A stretch of DNA of 64,000 nt from Achromobacter xylosoxidans A8 (GTDB lineage: Bacteria > Pseudomonadota > Gammaproteobacteria > Burkholderiales > Burkholderiaceae_B), in the NCBI RefSeq assembly GCF_000165835.1, contig NC_014640.1, positions 6,510,001 to 6,574,000 of the forward strand, read 5' to 3'. A program made the position numbers and the translations under genes. The notes beneath the pieces were generated by a model, which was not told the DNA's origin, searched no databases, and worked only from the letters and a program-made list of their open reading frames with translations. Each line of letters begins with the position of its first letter. The stretch's first letter is position 1. Positions 17,420 to 26,263 of the stretch are shown piece after piece.

Positions 17420-17872
17420 GTGAAAACATTCTCAGACCGACTGAAGCATGCGCGCCTGCTGCGTGGCCACACGCAGAAGGATCTCGCCCGTCTGGCGCGC
17501 ATTTCGCAAAGTGCCATCGGCAGCTACGAAAGCGACTTGCGGCATTCAAGCCGTTCGGCCCGCAAGCTGGCGCAAGTCCTGAAGATCGAGGTCGAATGGC
17601 TGGAAACCGGCAAAGGCCCCATGGAACTCCCCGTGGAAGGCTACGACCTCAGCAACACCCTGCCCGCACCTGGCGTGGCCGAACCCGCGCCGCGCCCCGG
17701 CGGCCGACCGCGCCCGATGGCGCCCTGGCCCTTCCCGAATATTTCGCCTTCGCAGTTCGAATCGCTCACGGCTGACGACCGTCTGATCCTCGAATCGATC
17801 ACGCAGGCCTACATCGAAAAAACCATCCTGCTCCGCCGCGGAGCGAAGACGCGCGGCCGCAAGCCGGGTTGA
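17420..17872 (+). CDS. XRE-family helix-turn-helix regulator, 150 aa
   Basis: A Cro/CI-type DNA-binding protein. Residues 5-60 form the HTH (DRLKHARLLRGHTQKDLARL, ISQSAIGSYESDLRHSSR). The second half is Pro-rich (PAPGVAEPAPRPGGRPRP) and ends in a short helix and a basic tail. The start codon is GTG at 17420. No phage gene surrounds it. It diverges from the degenerate response regulator and lies 180 bases before a toxin-antitoxin pair, so it may govern local accessory genes, but no target is proven. Confidence 0.82.
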   Translation: MKTFSDRLKHARLLRGHTQKDLARLARISQSAIGSYESDLRHSSRSARKLAQVLKIEVEWLETGKGPMELPVEGYDLSNTLPAPGVAEPAPRPGGRPRPMAPWPFPNISPSQFESLTADDRLILESITQAYIEKTILLRRGAKTRGRKPG

Positions 17873-18034
17873 TCGCAGGCCATCTTTCCTGGCCCCTCCC
17901 GAGCACGCTTTCGCCACGCGCATGCCAGTGACAGAAATCGCGCGCTAGCCGCCCGATCTCCCGCTAAAGCACGTACATTCGTCGGCGCCTCTCCGCGCCG
18001 CCGCTGGCGGTCCTCCGTGCTGTTTCAACTACGC

Positions 18035-18049
18035 CATTGGCGTACAATG
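18035..18049 (+). promoter_or_regulatory. Promoter with overlapping dyad for the toxin-antitoxin operon
   Basis: TACAAT (18043-18048) is a good -10 box ending seven bases before the toxin ATG at 18055, which would make the transcript leaderless. The dyad CATTG-GCGTA-CAATG (18035-18049) overlaps it, a common arrangement for antitoxin autorepression. No clear -35 is seen. Confidence 0.5.
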
Positions 18050-18054
18050 CGATC

Positions 18055-18366
18055 ATGGTTTTCATCGAAACCAGCGTCTTTACCAGGCAAATCACATCCC
18101 TGCTCCCAGATGATGGCTATCGAGAATTGCAGCAAATGCTGCTGGAGGATCCAGCATGCGGCAATGTGATTCCTGGTGGAGGCGGAATTCGGAAGATGCG
18201 CTACGCTCGGCCGGGCATAGGCAAAAGCGGTGGGCTACGGGTGATCTATTACTGGCTCACCGATGACGACCAGATTCTGATGTTGCTGGCCTACCCCAAG
18301 AGCGTACGGGACAACTTGAGTCCAGCGGAAATCGCTGAACTGCGGGCGCTGGTAAAGGATCTGTGA
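18055..18366 (+). CDS. RelE/HigB-type toxin, 103 aa
   Basis: A small RelE-superfamily toxin, probably an mRNA interferase acting on translating ribosomes. Its features are YRELQQMLLEDPACGNVIPG, the core GIRKMRYARPGIGKSGGLRVIYYW and the C-terminal LLAYPKSVRDNLSPAEIAEL, all typical of the toxin-first HigB2-like group. The ATG at 18055 (MVFIETSVF) is preferred because it gives the normal length. There is no Shine-Dalgarno sequence. The antitoxin gene starts one base after the toxin stop. Toxicity is inferred from the family. Confidence 0.85.
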   Translation: MVFIETSVFTRQITSLLPDDGYRELQQMLLEDPACGNVIPGGGGIRKMRYARPGIGKSGGLRVIYYWLTDDDQILMLLAYPKSVRDNLSPAEIAELRALVKDL

Positions 18367-18367
18367 A

Positions 18368-18658
18368 ATGGACAAGCAGTTGTTCGCCGATTTGAAGGCA
18401 AGCCTCAAAGAGGCTGCAGCGATACGCAAGGGCGAAACACGCCCCTCGCGGGTATCCACGCTTGATCCTTTGGATGTAAAGCAGGTGCGCGAACAGACCA
18501 AGCTGTCTCAGGCCGAATTTGCGGCGGCGCTGCAGGTCAGCGTTCGCACTTTGCAAAACTGGGAGCAGAGACGCCGAGTGCCTACCGGCCCCGCCGCCGC
18601 GCTGCTGAAAGTCGTGGCCAACGCGCCTGAGATCGCAATACGCGCCTTGCATCGTTAG
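18368..18658 (+). CDS. NadS/HigA-type antitoxin, XRE family, 96 aa
   Basis: The antitoxin partner of the RelE-type protein. Residues about 35-85 form an XRE helix-turn-helix (VREQTKLSQAEFAAALQVSV, RTLQNWEQRRRVPTGPA), and the N-terminal helix (MDKQLFADLKASLKEAAAI) resembles NadS-type antitoxins. It should neutralise the toxin by binding it and repress the operon at the dyad around 18042. An IS element begins 84 bases downstream, within what was the operon terminator. Confidence 0.88.
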   Translation: MDKQLFADLKASLKEAAAIRKGETRPSRVSTLDPLDVKQVREQTKLSQAEFAAALQVSVRTLQNWEQRRRVPTGPAAALLKVVANAPEIAIRALHR

Positions 18659-18741
18659 ACGCATGGGGCCGTGCGAGACGTTGCCCCCTCCATCGCTCCT
18701 CGCGCGCGCATCGAGCGTGTCCGTAAAAAAGCCCGGCACAG

Positions 18742-18764
18742 TGAACTGACCCCCAGAAGTTGGA
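18742..18764. repeat. IS terminal inverted repeat, left (18742) end
   Basis: The 23 bases begin TGAACTGACCCCC and end AAGTTGGA. They match the complement of 20152-20174 at 21 of 23 positions; the two differences are adjacent, in the middle. Confidence 0.9.
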
Positions 18765-18774
18765 TGATCAGAAG

Positions 18775-19614
18775 CTAAAGCCCGAAGGCCTGAGCTCGGT
18801 ACTGCACCGGACTCAGGCCTTTTAGCTTGAGTTTGATGCGTTCGTGATTGTAATAACGGATGTACTGGCGGATGCCCGCCTGTAACTGCGCGACGTTTTC
18901 GAAGCGATTCAGGTGGAAGAATTCGGACTTCAACGTGCCAAAGAAGCTCTCCATGGCGGCGTTGTCCAGACAATTTCCCCTGCGCGACATGCTTTGGGTA
19001 AGCGACCGATCTGCCAGCATGCGGCGGTATTGGGGATGTTGATACTGCCAGCCCTGGTCTGAGTGCAGGATGGGGCTGTCGGTGGGCTTGAGCCGCGCCA
19101 GCGCTTTCTTCACCATGGTGCCAATAAGCTTGAACACTGGCCGTTGGCTGGTCTCATAGGCCACGATCTCACCGTTATACAGGTCCATGACCGGCGACAG
19201 ATACAGCTTTTCGCCTCGTACCTTGAACTCGGTCACATCGGTAACCCACTTTTGGTTCGGCCGCTCAGCAACGAAGTCGCGCGCCAGCACGTTGGCCGCC
19301 ACGTGATGCGACTGGCCTCGGTAAGAGCGGTACTTTTTGACTCGCACCAACGACTTCAGGCCCAGCCTCTGCATCAGCTTCTGTACCGTTTTGTGATTCA
19401 CTAATTCCCCCGCCTGGCGTAACGCGGCCGTGATCCGGCGATAGCCGTAGCGGCCCTTGTGGCGTGCATAGACCGCACTGATGCGTGCCTTCAAATCAGC
19501 GTACTGATCGGCAGCGCCCTGCGCCTTCAGGTGATAGTAGAACGTGCTGCGCGACAGTTTGGCTGCGCGCAGCAACCGTTCCAGCGGATGCTTATGCCTC
19601 AATTCTTGGACCAC
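18775..19614 (-). CDS. IS150-group transposase OrfB (DDE integrase domain), 279 aa
   Basis: The catalytic part of an IS3-family transposase. An HTH_21-like region (SRSTFYYHLKAQG, RYGYRRITAALRQ) precedes the rve integrase core. The DDE triad is visible as Asp in VTDVTEF, Asp in ILHSDQGWQYQH and Glu in NAAMESFFGTLKSE, followed by the usual YYNHERIKLKLKGLSPVQYR end. The start is a GTG overlapping the end of orfA by 16 bases. The frame stays open upstream to the slippery site, so the active enzyme is probably an OrfAB frameshift fusion. Confidence 0.93.
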   Translation of the reverse strand: MVQELRHKHPLERLLRAAKLSRSTFYYHLKAQGAADQYADLKARISAVYARHKGRYGYRRITAALRQAGELVNHKTVQKLMQRLGLKSLVRVKKYRSYRGQSHHVAANVLARDFVAERPNQKWVTDVTEFKVRGEKLYLSPVMDLYNGEIVAYETSQRPVFKLIGTMVKKALARLKPTDSPILHSDQGWQYQHPQYRRMLADRSLTQSMSRRGNCLDNAAMESFFGTLKSEFFHLNRFENVAQLQAGIRQYIRYYNHERIKLKLKGLSPVQYRAQAFGL

Positions 19615-20123
19615 TTGCGCTTTGCAACGAGCGCTTGGGTCTTTTCCGCTTCGATCAAGGCATCGAGCTTTTTTAGGTAGTCCAGCTCCGCTCGCAGGTT
19701 CGCGACCTCTTCGCGTAGCTCCTCCTCGGTCATGTCTTTGGGCACTGGCTCGGGGGGATACTTATGTGGCATGGCGCGTTGTCCTCTCGGCTGGGGCTCC
19801 AACGCCCCAATACCATGCTTATGATACTGAGCGCGCCATTGGCCTATCGAACCCGCTGACCGAATATCGTAGAGCGCGACCACCTCTCGGTCTGACAGCC
19901 CCTCCCGCTCGGCGTGCTTCAACACCCTCAGCTTGAACTGCGCGTCATAGTGACCGGACTTCTTGGCCAAGGCCGCGCGCCCATGGATCTGAAAACCCGA
20001 CACCCAACGCCGCAGCATCGAGTAGTCGACCTGCAGTTCAGCAGCAATCAACTCAATACTGTGTTGCCCTGATAAACATTTCTTGACCGCGCGCAGCTTA
20101 AAGCGCTCGTCGTACTTCGTCAT
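19599..20123 (-). CDS. IS150-group transposase OrfA (helix-turn-helix), 174 aa
   Basis: The DNA-binding part of the transposase. Two HTH units are seen (YDERFKLRAVKKCLSGQHS and YDAQFKLRVLKHAEREGLS), then a leucine-zipper-like coiled coil (EEELREEVANLRAELDYLKK). The ATG at 20123 (MTKYDERFK) is favoured; a longer start would reach into the terminal repeat. A heptamer AAAAAAG read as A AAA AAG lies at 19668-19674 on the minus strand, and the -1 frame after it has no stop before orfB. OrfA alone usually represses transposition. Confidence 0.92.
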   Translation of the reverse strand: MTKYDERFKLRAVKKCLSGQHSIELIAAELQVDYSMLRRWVSGFQIHGRAALAKKSGHYDAQFKLRVLKHAEREGLSDREVVALYDIRSAGSIGQWRAQYHKHGIGALEPQPRGQRAMPHKYPPEPVPKDMTEEELREEVANLRAELDYLKKLDALIEAEKTQALVAKRKWSKN

Positions 20124-20151
20124 GTAAAAACCCCCGAAGGTTGGATCTACG

Positions 20152-20174
20152 TCCAACTTTCGGGGGTCAGTTCA
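20152..20174. repeat. IS terminal inverted repeat, right (20174) end
   Basis: This is the partner of 18742-18764. It ends GGGGGTCAGTTCA and is followed by the second CAG of the target-site duplication. Confidence 0.9.
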
Positions 20175-20203
20175 CAGGCCGGGCTTTTTTTCGCTTGCTT
20201 CGC

Positions 20204-20764
20204 TCAGGGCTTGGCAGCGGGCGCCGGGGCGGCGCCGCCAGCCGGCGGCGTGGCAGCGTCGCCGCGGATCTTGGCGGCGATTTCGGAGGCGGCCTGGGCC
20301 GAGGCCACGCCGAAGGCGAGGACGCCGCGGTTCAGCGGTTCGCCGATGAGCGGGGCGGCGACCAGTTCCTGGTCGATCACGAGCGCCAGCATGTTGCCGA
20401 CGTTCTTGGTGCTGACGTCATTGAGCTTGCGGGCGCCGGCTTCCGAGAAGCGCAGGCCAACGAAGTTCTGACCTTGGCGGTCGACCAGCGCGGCGGCGTC
20501 GGTGAGGTCGGCGCGCGTCAGGACAGGCACGGACTGCATGTAAAGCTTGCCGTCGGGCAGCGCGATTTCGCGCATGCCGGCGCCGGGCTGCTTCTGCGCC
20601 AAATAGAAGTCCACGGAGGCCGCGGCGGCGGGCTTGGTCGTCTCTTGGCCAGCTTGCGGCGTGGCGGTGTCGCCAGACGTCTTAGTCGGGGCGGTCTTGC
20701 AACCCGCTAGCGCCAACGTCACGACTACCAGGGCGGGCGCCAATTTGCGTAGGGTCAGTTGCAT
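20204..20764 (-). CDS. Lipoprotein with SecD P1-head-like domain, 186 aa
   Basis: A lipoprotein (lipobox LAGC, Cys22) with a Thr/Ala/Pro-rich linker, then a domain of about 120 residues resembling the periplasmic P1 head subdomain of SecD (FVGLRFSEAGARKLNDVSTKN, LALVIDQELVAAPLIGEPLNRG, FGVASAQAASEIAAKI). The rest of SecDF is missing, so it is a stand-alone periplasmic version. The start at 20764 (MQLTLRKLAP) is set by the signal peptide. Its former terminator was split by the IS. The function is unknown; a chaperone-like or export-related role is only a guess. Confidence 0.75.
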   Translation of the reverse strand: MQLTLRKLAPALVVVTLALAGCKTAPTKTSGDTATPQAGQETTKPAAAASVDFYLAQKQPGAGMREIALPDGKLYMQSVPVLTRADLTDAAALVDRQGQNFVGLRFSEAGARKLNDVSTKNVGNMLALVIDQELVAAPLIGEPLNRGVLAFGVASAQAASEIAAKIRGDAATPPAGGAAPAPAAKP

Positions 20765-20970
20765 GCTCGATTCCTTCTTAAGTGGACTAAGACCAGGCCA
20801 CTTCTCCATGGCCGGTAATGGGAAAAGTGTACCGAACCTGAATGACAGTGTCGCCCCAGTCTGAATCCAATTGTAAAGCGGTAATACCAGCTTCGGCCTG
20901 CACCGGTCTTCGCGGCGCAGCAGCCGCGCGATTCGTCGGAACGCGCCCCAGCCTCTATACTTCGGTTTCG

Positions 20971-23048
<2,078 letters not shown>

Positions 23049-23083
23049 TTTCGACCTTGTGACGGGTGTTGGTTCTTAAGACG

Positions 23084-23245
23084 CCTGTCGCGTCGGGGGC
23101 CTGCCATGGGCGGGGCAACGATTGCGGTCCGGAGCCTTCGCTCCGGACTGCCCCATCGTCATCCTCGTCCTCGCCTTCGGCGACTCCTACGGATTCCCTC
23201 GGGCTTATCGACGCCCCGCCCATGGCAGACCCCCGACGCGACAGG
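23084..23245 (+). repeat. Palindromic element copy A, 162 bases
   Basis: Arms 23084-23116 and 23213-23245 are inverted repeats of 33 bases with one mismatch (starting CCTGTCGCGTCGGGGG). Inside is hairpin GTCCGGAGC-CTTC-GCTCCGGAC (23127-23148) and a small hairpin TCGCC-TTC-GGCGA. The 85-base core 23119-23203 matches copy B in the opposite orientation at 77 positions without gaps. Confidence 0.85.
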
Positions 23246-23701
23246 CTCTGCTATTGAATCTTCACGGGCGCGGGGCCGAGCAGTGTGCTTGGCATTCTCG
23301 CCACCGGTGGGGGTGGGCGAGGATCTTGCAGGGCCCGCCCCCGGCCGGCCGCGCGGGCGGCCTTTGGGGGCTTACGCGGTGTCTGGCGTCATGTGATGAC
23401 GCTGCGCGCGGATGATGATCGCGTCGAATGGATGAAGTGAGTACGGGTATGCCCATAAGCTGCGGCACATGTCGCACGTACTCCAACATCGACGCATGCC
23501 GATCATGATGCGATGCTGGAAATTCGTCATTTCAACCCCGCCGCCGGATGGGCGGCGCGCGCGAGAGGATCTGTGTGCGCAAGCCACTATCCATCGCGCG
23601 CCGCCCATCACCGCCCCTCCCCCAAAGCGGCGACAACCACTAGCAAACGACCCGTTGCATTCGCGCCAGCGCAACCCTCATGGCGCACGCAACCGCGTAT
23701 G

Positions 23702-23733
23702 CCGATTGCGGCCGCCCGGGCGGCCGTAATCGG
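23702..23733. repeat. 32-base palindrome, one mismatch
   Basis: CCGATT, a perfect 16-base centre GGCCGCCCGGGCGGCC and AATCGG form a palindrome interrupted by one G/T mismatch. It lies between the two palindromic elements. Its function is unknown. Confidence 0.6.
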
Positions 23734-23804
23734 CGGGCCCCGCAAAACTCGCAACCGACCACGGCTCTAGCAGCGCATCAAGCCGAGACGCGGGTAGCAC
23801 GGCT

Positions 23805-23952
23805 GCGCGGGCGGCATGGCGGCGAGCAACCTCGATGCGCCCGAGGGAATCTGAAGGAACCGCCGAAGGCGGTGACGAAGATGACGAAGGGGCAGTCCGG
23901 AGCGAAGGCTCCGGACCGCAATCGTGGGCGCTCGCCGCCATGCCGCCCGCGC
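23805..23952 (-). repeat. Palindromic element copy B, 148 bases, inverted relative to copy A
   Basis: Arms 23805-23826 and 23931-23952 are perfect 22-base inverted repeats (starting GCGCGGGCGGCATGG). The core 23840-23924 is the reverse complement of copy A's core with eight differences. The inner hairpin (23895-23916) is fully conserved, and the small hairpin is kept by paired changes (CCGCC/GGCGG instead of TCGCC/GGCGA). Confidence 0.85.
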
Positions 23953-24032
23953 CGCCGTGCGGCCTACGAAGCCTCGTCCCCATACGCACAAATGAACAGC
24001 CCTCAAGGCCCCGCTCAAAAGCCCCCAAAAAC

Positions 24033-25445
24033 CTACAGCAGCTTCCCAGGATTCATGATCCCCGCAGGATCCAATACAGCCTTGATCTCCCGCATCAACC
24101 GCAACTCCAGTGCATCCTTGCTATGCAAGAAATGATCCCGCTTCAGCTGCCCAATCCCATGCTCAGCAGAAATGCTCCCGCCATAGCGATTGACCTCGTC
24201 CAGCACCGCGTCCGTGATCGCCGCCCCATGCACCGCCACCCAGTCGCGGTCCGCACCCGCCGGCCGCGACAAGTTGTAGTGCAGGTTGCCGTCGCCGAAG
24301 TGGCCGAAGATGAAGGGGCGGATGTCCGGATACAGCGCGCGCACGCGAGCTTCGGCGGATTCCATGAAGTCGGGGATACGTTCGATCGGCAGCGACACGT
24401 CGTGCTTCAGGTGCGGGCCGTCGGCGCGCTGGGCTTCGGAGATTTCCTCGCGCAGCTTCCATAGCGCCTGCAGTTGCGCCAGCGATGCGGAGACAGCCGC
24501 ATCCAGGCACAGGCCGCGTTCCAGCGCCGTGCCGATCACGTTTTCAACGAGGCCGTTCAGCGCGGCCTCGTCGGCTGTATCCGCCAATTCCACCAGCACG
24601 TAAGCCGGATAGCGCTGACCGAACGGTTCCTGCACGCCCGCGGCGTGCGCCAGCACCAGGTCCAGGCAATCGCCCGAAAAATACTCGAACGCCTGCAGCC
24701 GCGCCCCGCATTGTTCGAACAGGATCTCGAACAGCTGCAAGGCCTGCGCCGGCGATTCGACGGCGGCAAGCACCACCGAGCGCACGTCGGTGCGCGGGAA
24801 CAAGCGCAAGGCGACGGCGGTGATGACGCCCAGCGTGCCTTCGGAGCCGATCAGCAATTGCTTGAGGTCGTAGCCGGTGTTGTCCTTGCGCAGCGTGCGC
24901 AGGCCATGAAAGATTTCGCCCGTGGGCAGCACGGCTTCCAGACCCAACACCAGTTCGCGCGCCATGCCGTAGCGCACCACGTTCACGCCGCCGGCGTTGG
25001 TGGCCACGTTGCCGCCGATCTGGCTGGAGTCTTCTGCCGCCAGGCTCAGCGGCAGCAGGCGGCCGGCATCCTGCGCGGCACGGCGCAGATTGCCCAGGAT
25101 GGCGCCGGCCTCGGCCACCATGGTGTTGGCGATGGTATCGATCGAACGCACCGCGTTCATGCGATCCAGGCTCAGCACCACGTTGCCCGCGCCGCCGTCC
25201 GGCGTGGCGCCGCCGCACAGGCCGGTGTTGCCGCCGCGCGGCACCACCGGCACGCCCGCCTCCTGGCATAGCGCCAGGCAGGTGGCGACCTCGGCGGTCG
25301 TGCGCGGGCGCACCACGGCCTGCGCGCGGCCCTTGTACAGGCCACGCCAATCGGACAGCCAGGGCGCGATATCGGCCTCGGCGGTGATGACGGTGTCGGG
25401 GCCCAGGGCCTGGACCAGGCGTTGCGTAAAGTCGGATGCGCTCAT
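24033..25445 (-). CDS. FAD-linked oxidase, D-2-hydroxyacid dehydrogenase type, 470 aa
   Basis: A flavoprotein of the GlcD / D-2-hydroxyglutarate dehydrogenase family that oxidises a D-2-hydroxy acid to a keto acid. The FAD-binding part has VVPRGGNTGLCGGA and PLSLAAEDSSQIGGNVATNAGGVNVVRYG (shown in part by family pattern). The C-terminal cap has FGHFGDGNLHYN and SISAEHGIGQLKR, which hold metal and active-site residues. It overlaps its upstream GntR regulator gene by four bases (ATGA), forming a two-gene operon. D-lactate or D-2-hydroxyglutarate are the best substrate guesses. Confidence 0.88.
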   Translation of the reverse strand: MSASDFTQRLVQALGPDTVITAEADIAPWLSDWRGLYKGRAQAVVRPRTTAEVATCLALCQEAGVPVVPRGGNTGLCGGATPDGGAGNVVLSLDRMNAVRSIDTIANTMVAEAGAILGNLRRAAQDAGRLLPLSLAAEDSSQIGGNVATNAGGVNVVRYGMARELVLGLEAVLPTGEIFHGLRTLRKDNTGYDLKQLLIGSEGTLGVITAVALRLFPRTDVRSVVLAAVESPAQALQLFEILFEQCGARLQAFEYFSGDCLDLVLAHAAGVQEPFGQRYPAYVLVELADTADEAALNGLVENVIGTALERGLCLDAAVSASLAQLQALWKLREEISEAQRADGPHLKHDVSLPIERIPDFMESAEARVRALYPDIRPFIFGHFGDGNLHYNLSRPAGADRDWVAVHGAAITDAVLDEVNRYGGSISAEHGIGQLKRDHFLHSKDALELRLMREIKAVLDPAGIMNPGKLL

Positions 25446-26161
25446 GATGTCTGCCTTGCGGCGGGAGGGAGTAGATCGAGTTGCAGGCGGCTGGCCGCCT
25501 GTTGCAGATGGCGGGCGGCGGCGTGCCGCGCCCGTTCGGGATCGCGCGCGCGGATGGCATCGAAAACGGCCACGTGTTCCTGGTGCACGGCGGCCGTCAG
25601 GCCGGCCTGCAGGCGGCTGTTGCTGCGCGCGGTGCTGACGGCCAGCCTGAGCTGCAAGTTCAGGTACTGCAGCAGATCCTGATAGCAGCTGTTGTGGGTG
25701 GCGGCGGCAATGGCGCGATGGAAGGCGATGTCATGCTCCACGCCCCGCTCCGGATCTTCCAGATGCGACTCCAGGTCGGCCAGGGCGCGCGCCATGGCGG
25801 CCAGGTCGGCGTCGTCGCGCCGCAACGCGGCCAGGGCTGCCGCGCCGCCTTCCAGTTCCATGCGCAATTCGTACACGCCGGCCAATTGCTGGCGGTCCAC
25901 CGCGATTCCTGCGGACAGCTGGAAGCCCTGCGCGCCGGTGCGCGACAGCACGGTGCTGCCGGAGCCCTGCCGGCTCTGGATCAGCCCTTGGGCGCGCAGG
26001 CGTTCGGTGGCCTCGCGGATGACCGCGGCACTGACGCCGTATTGCTCCGCCAGCACGCGGCCCGCCGGCAGCTTGGCGCCCACGGGGTAGGCGCCCCCGG
26101 CGATGTCGGCGGCGATCTGGCGGGCGACCTGTTCGGTCAGGGTGAGGCTCTTGGTCAACAT
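25442..26161 (-). CDS. GntR-family regulator, FadR (FCD) subfamily, 239 aa
   Basis: A GntR-type regulator. The winged helix at residues 8-75 contains KLPAGRVLAEQYGVSAAVIR and ATERLRAQGLIQSRQGSGS, and the all-helical FCD effector domain follows (MELEGGAAALAALRR, EHDIAFHRAIAAATHN). It is first in an operon with the FAD-linked oxidase, coupled through ATGA, so it probably senses the oxidase substrate. FCD regulators of this kind often respond to lactate or similar acids. A dyad lies just upstream. Confidence 0.9.
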   Translation of the reverse strand: MLTKSLTLTEQVARQIAADIAGGAYPVGAKLPAGRVLAEQYGVSAAVIREATERLRAQGLIQSRQGSGSTVLSRTGAQGFQLSAGIAVDRQQLAGVYELRMELEGGAAALAALRRDDADLAAMARALADLESHLEDPERGVEHDIAFHRAIAAATHNSCYQDLLQYLNLQLRLAVSTARSNSRLQAGLTAAVHQEHVAVFDAIRARDPERARHAAARHLQQAASRLQLDLLPPAARQTS

Positions 26162-26179
26162 CGGGACATTATAGGCACA

Positions 26180-26210
26180 CTTCTCAGGTTATCTGATAAC
26201 TTTTGAGAAG
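26180..26210. promoter_or_regulatory. Candidate GntR operator, nested dyads
   Basis: GTTATC-T-GATAAC (26188-26200) is flanked by CTTCTCA (26180-26186) and TGAGAAG (26204-26210), giving a dyad within a dyad 19-49 bases upstream of the GntR start. This position fits autoregulation. Binding is inferred. Confidence 0.5.
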
Positions 26211-26263
26211 CAAGCCGCATGCGATCGAGGTTCAGGTTCCGTGGACCGCCGCGGGCAGCGTAC

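Larger units (their letters stand above)
18742..20174 (-). mobile_element. IS3-family (IS150-group) insertion sequence, 1433 bp, intact
   Basis: The element has 23-base terminal inverted repeats matching at 21 positions, starts TG and ends CA, and is flanked by a 3-base direct repeat CAG (18739-18741 and 20175-20177), as expected for IS3-family transposition. It holds orfA and orfB in overlapping frames with an A AAA AAG slippery site and a complete DDE triad. It inserted into the loop of a terminator hairpin. Nothing suggests inactivation. Confidence 0.93.
18725..20191. terminator. Bidirectional intrinsic terminator split by the IS element
   Basis: A6 and GCCCGGC (18725-18737) lie on the left of the IS, and GCCGGGC with T7 (20178-20191) on the right. 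Removing the IS and one CAG copy rebuilds the hairpin GCCCGGC-ACAG-GCCGGGC flanked by A and T runs. It would have ended both the plus-strand antitoxin operon and the minus-strand lipoprotein gene. Confidence 0.85.
23049..24032. other. Gene-free stretch of 984 bases with palindromic repeats
   Basis: No convincing gene lies between thiC and the FAD-linked oxidase. The stretch holds two inverted copies of a palindromic element (23084-23245 and 23805-23952), a 32-base palindrome (23702-23733) and GC-rich hairpins near 23330-23370. Open frames here encode only Arg/Pro-rich peptides or repeat-derived peptides. Confidence 0.75.

Noticed and set aside
16666..20174. A prophage or integrative island reading for the XRE, toxin-antitoxin and IS patch
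   Set aside because: There are no integrase, capsid or conjugation genes and no att-like direct repeats; only the IS itself has mobile hallmarks.
23835..24464. Open frames in the 23-24.4 kb region with similar peptides (PRESxGxAEG... and GAVRSEGSGPQS)
   Set aside because: The matching peptides come from the two copies of the palindromic element read in the same relative frame; there are no start signals, and one frame runs antisense into the oxidase gene.
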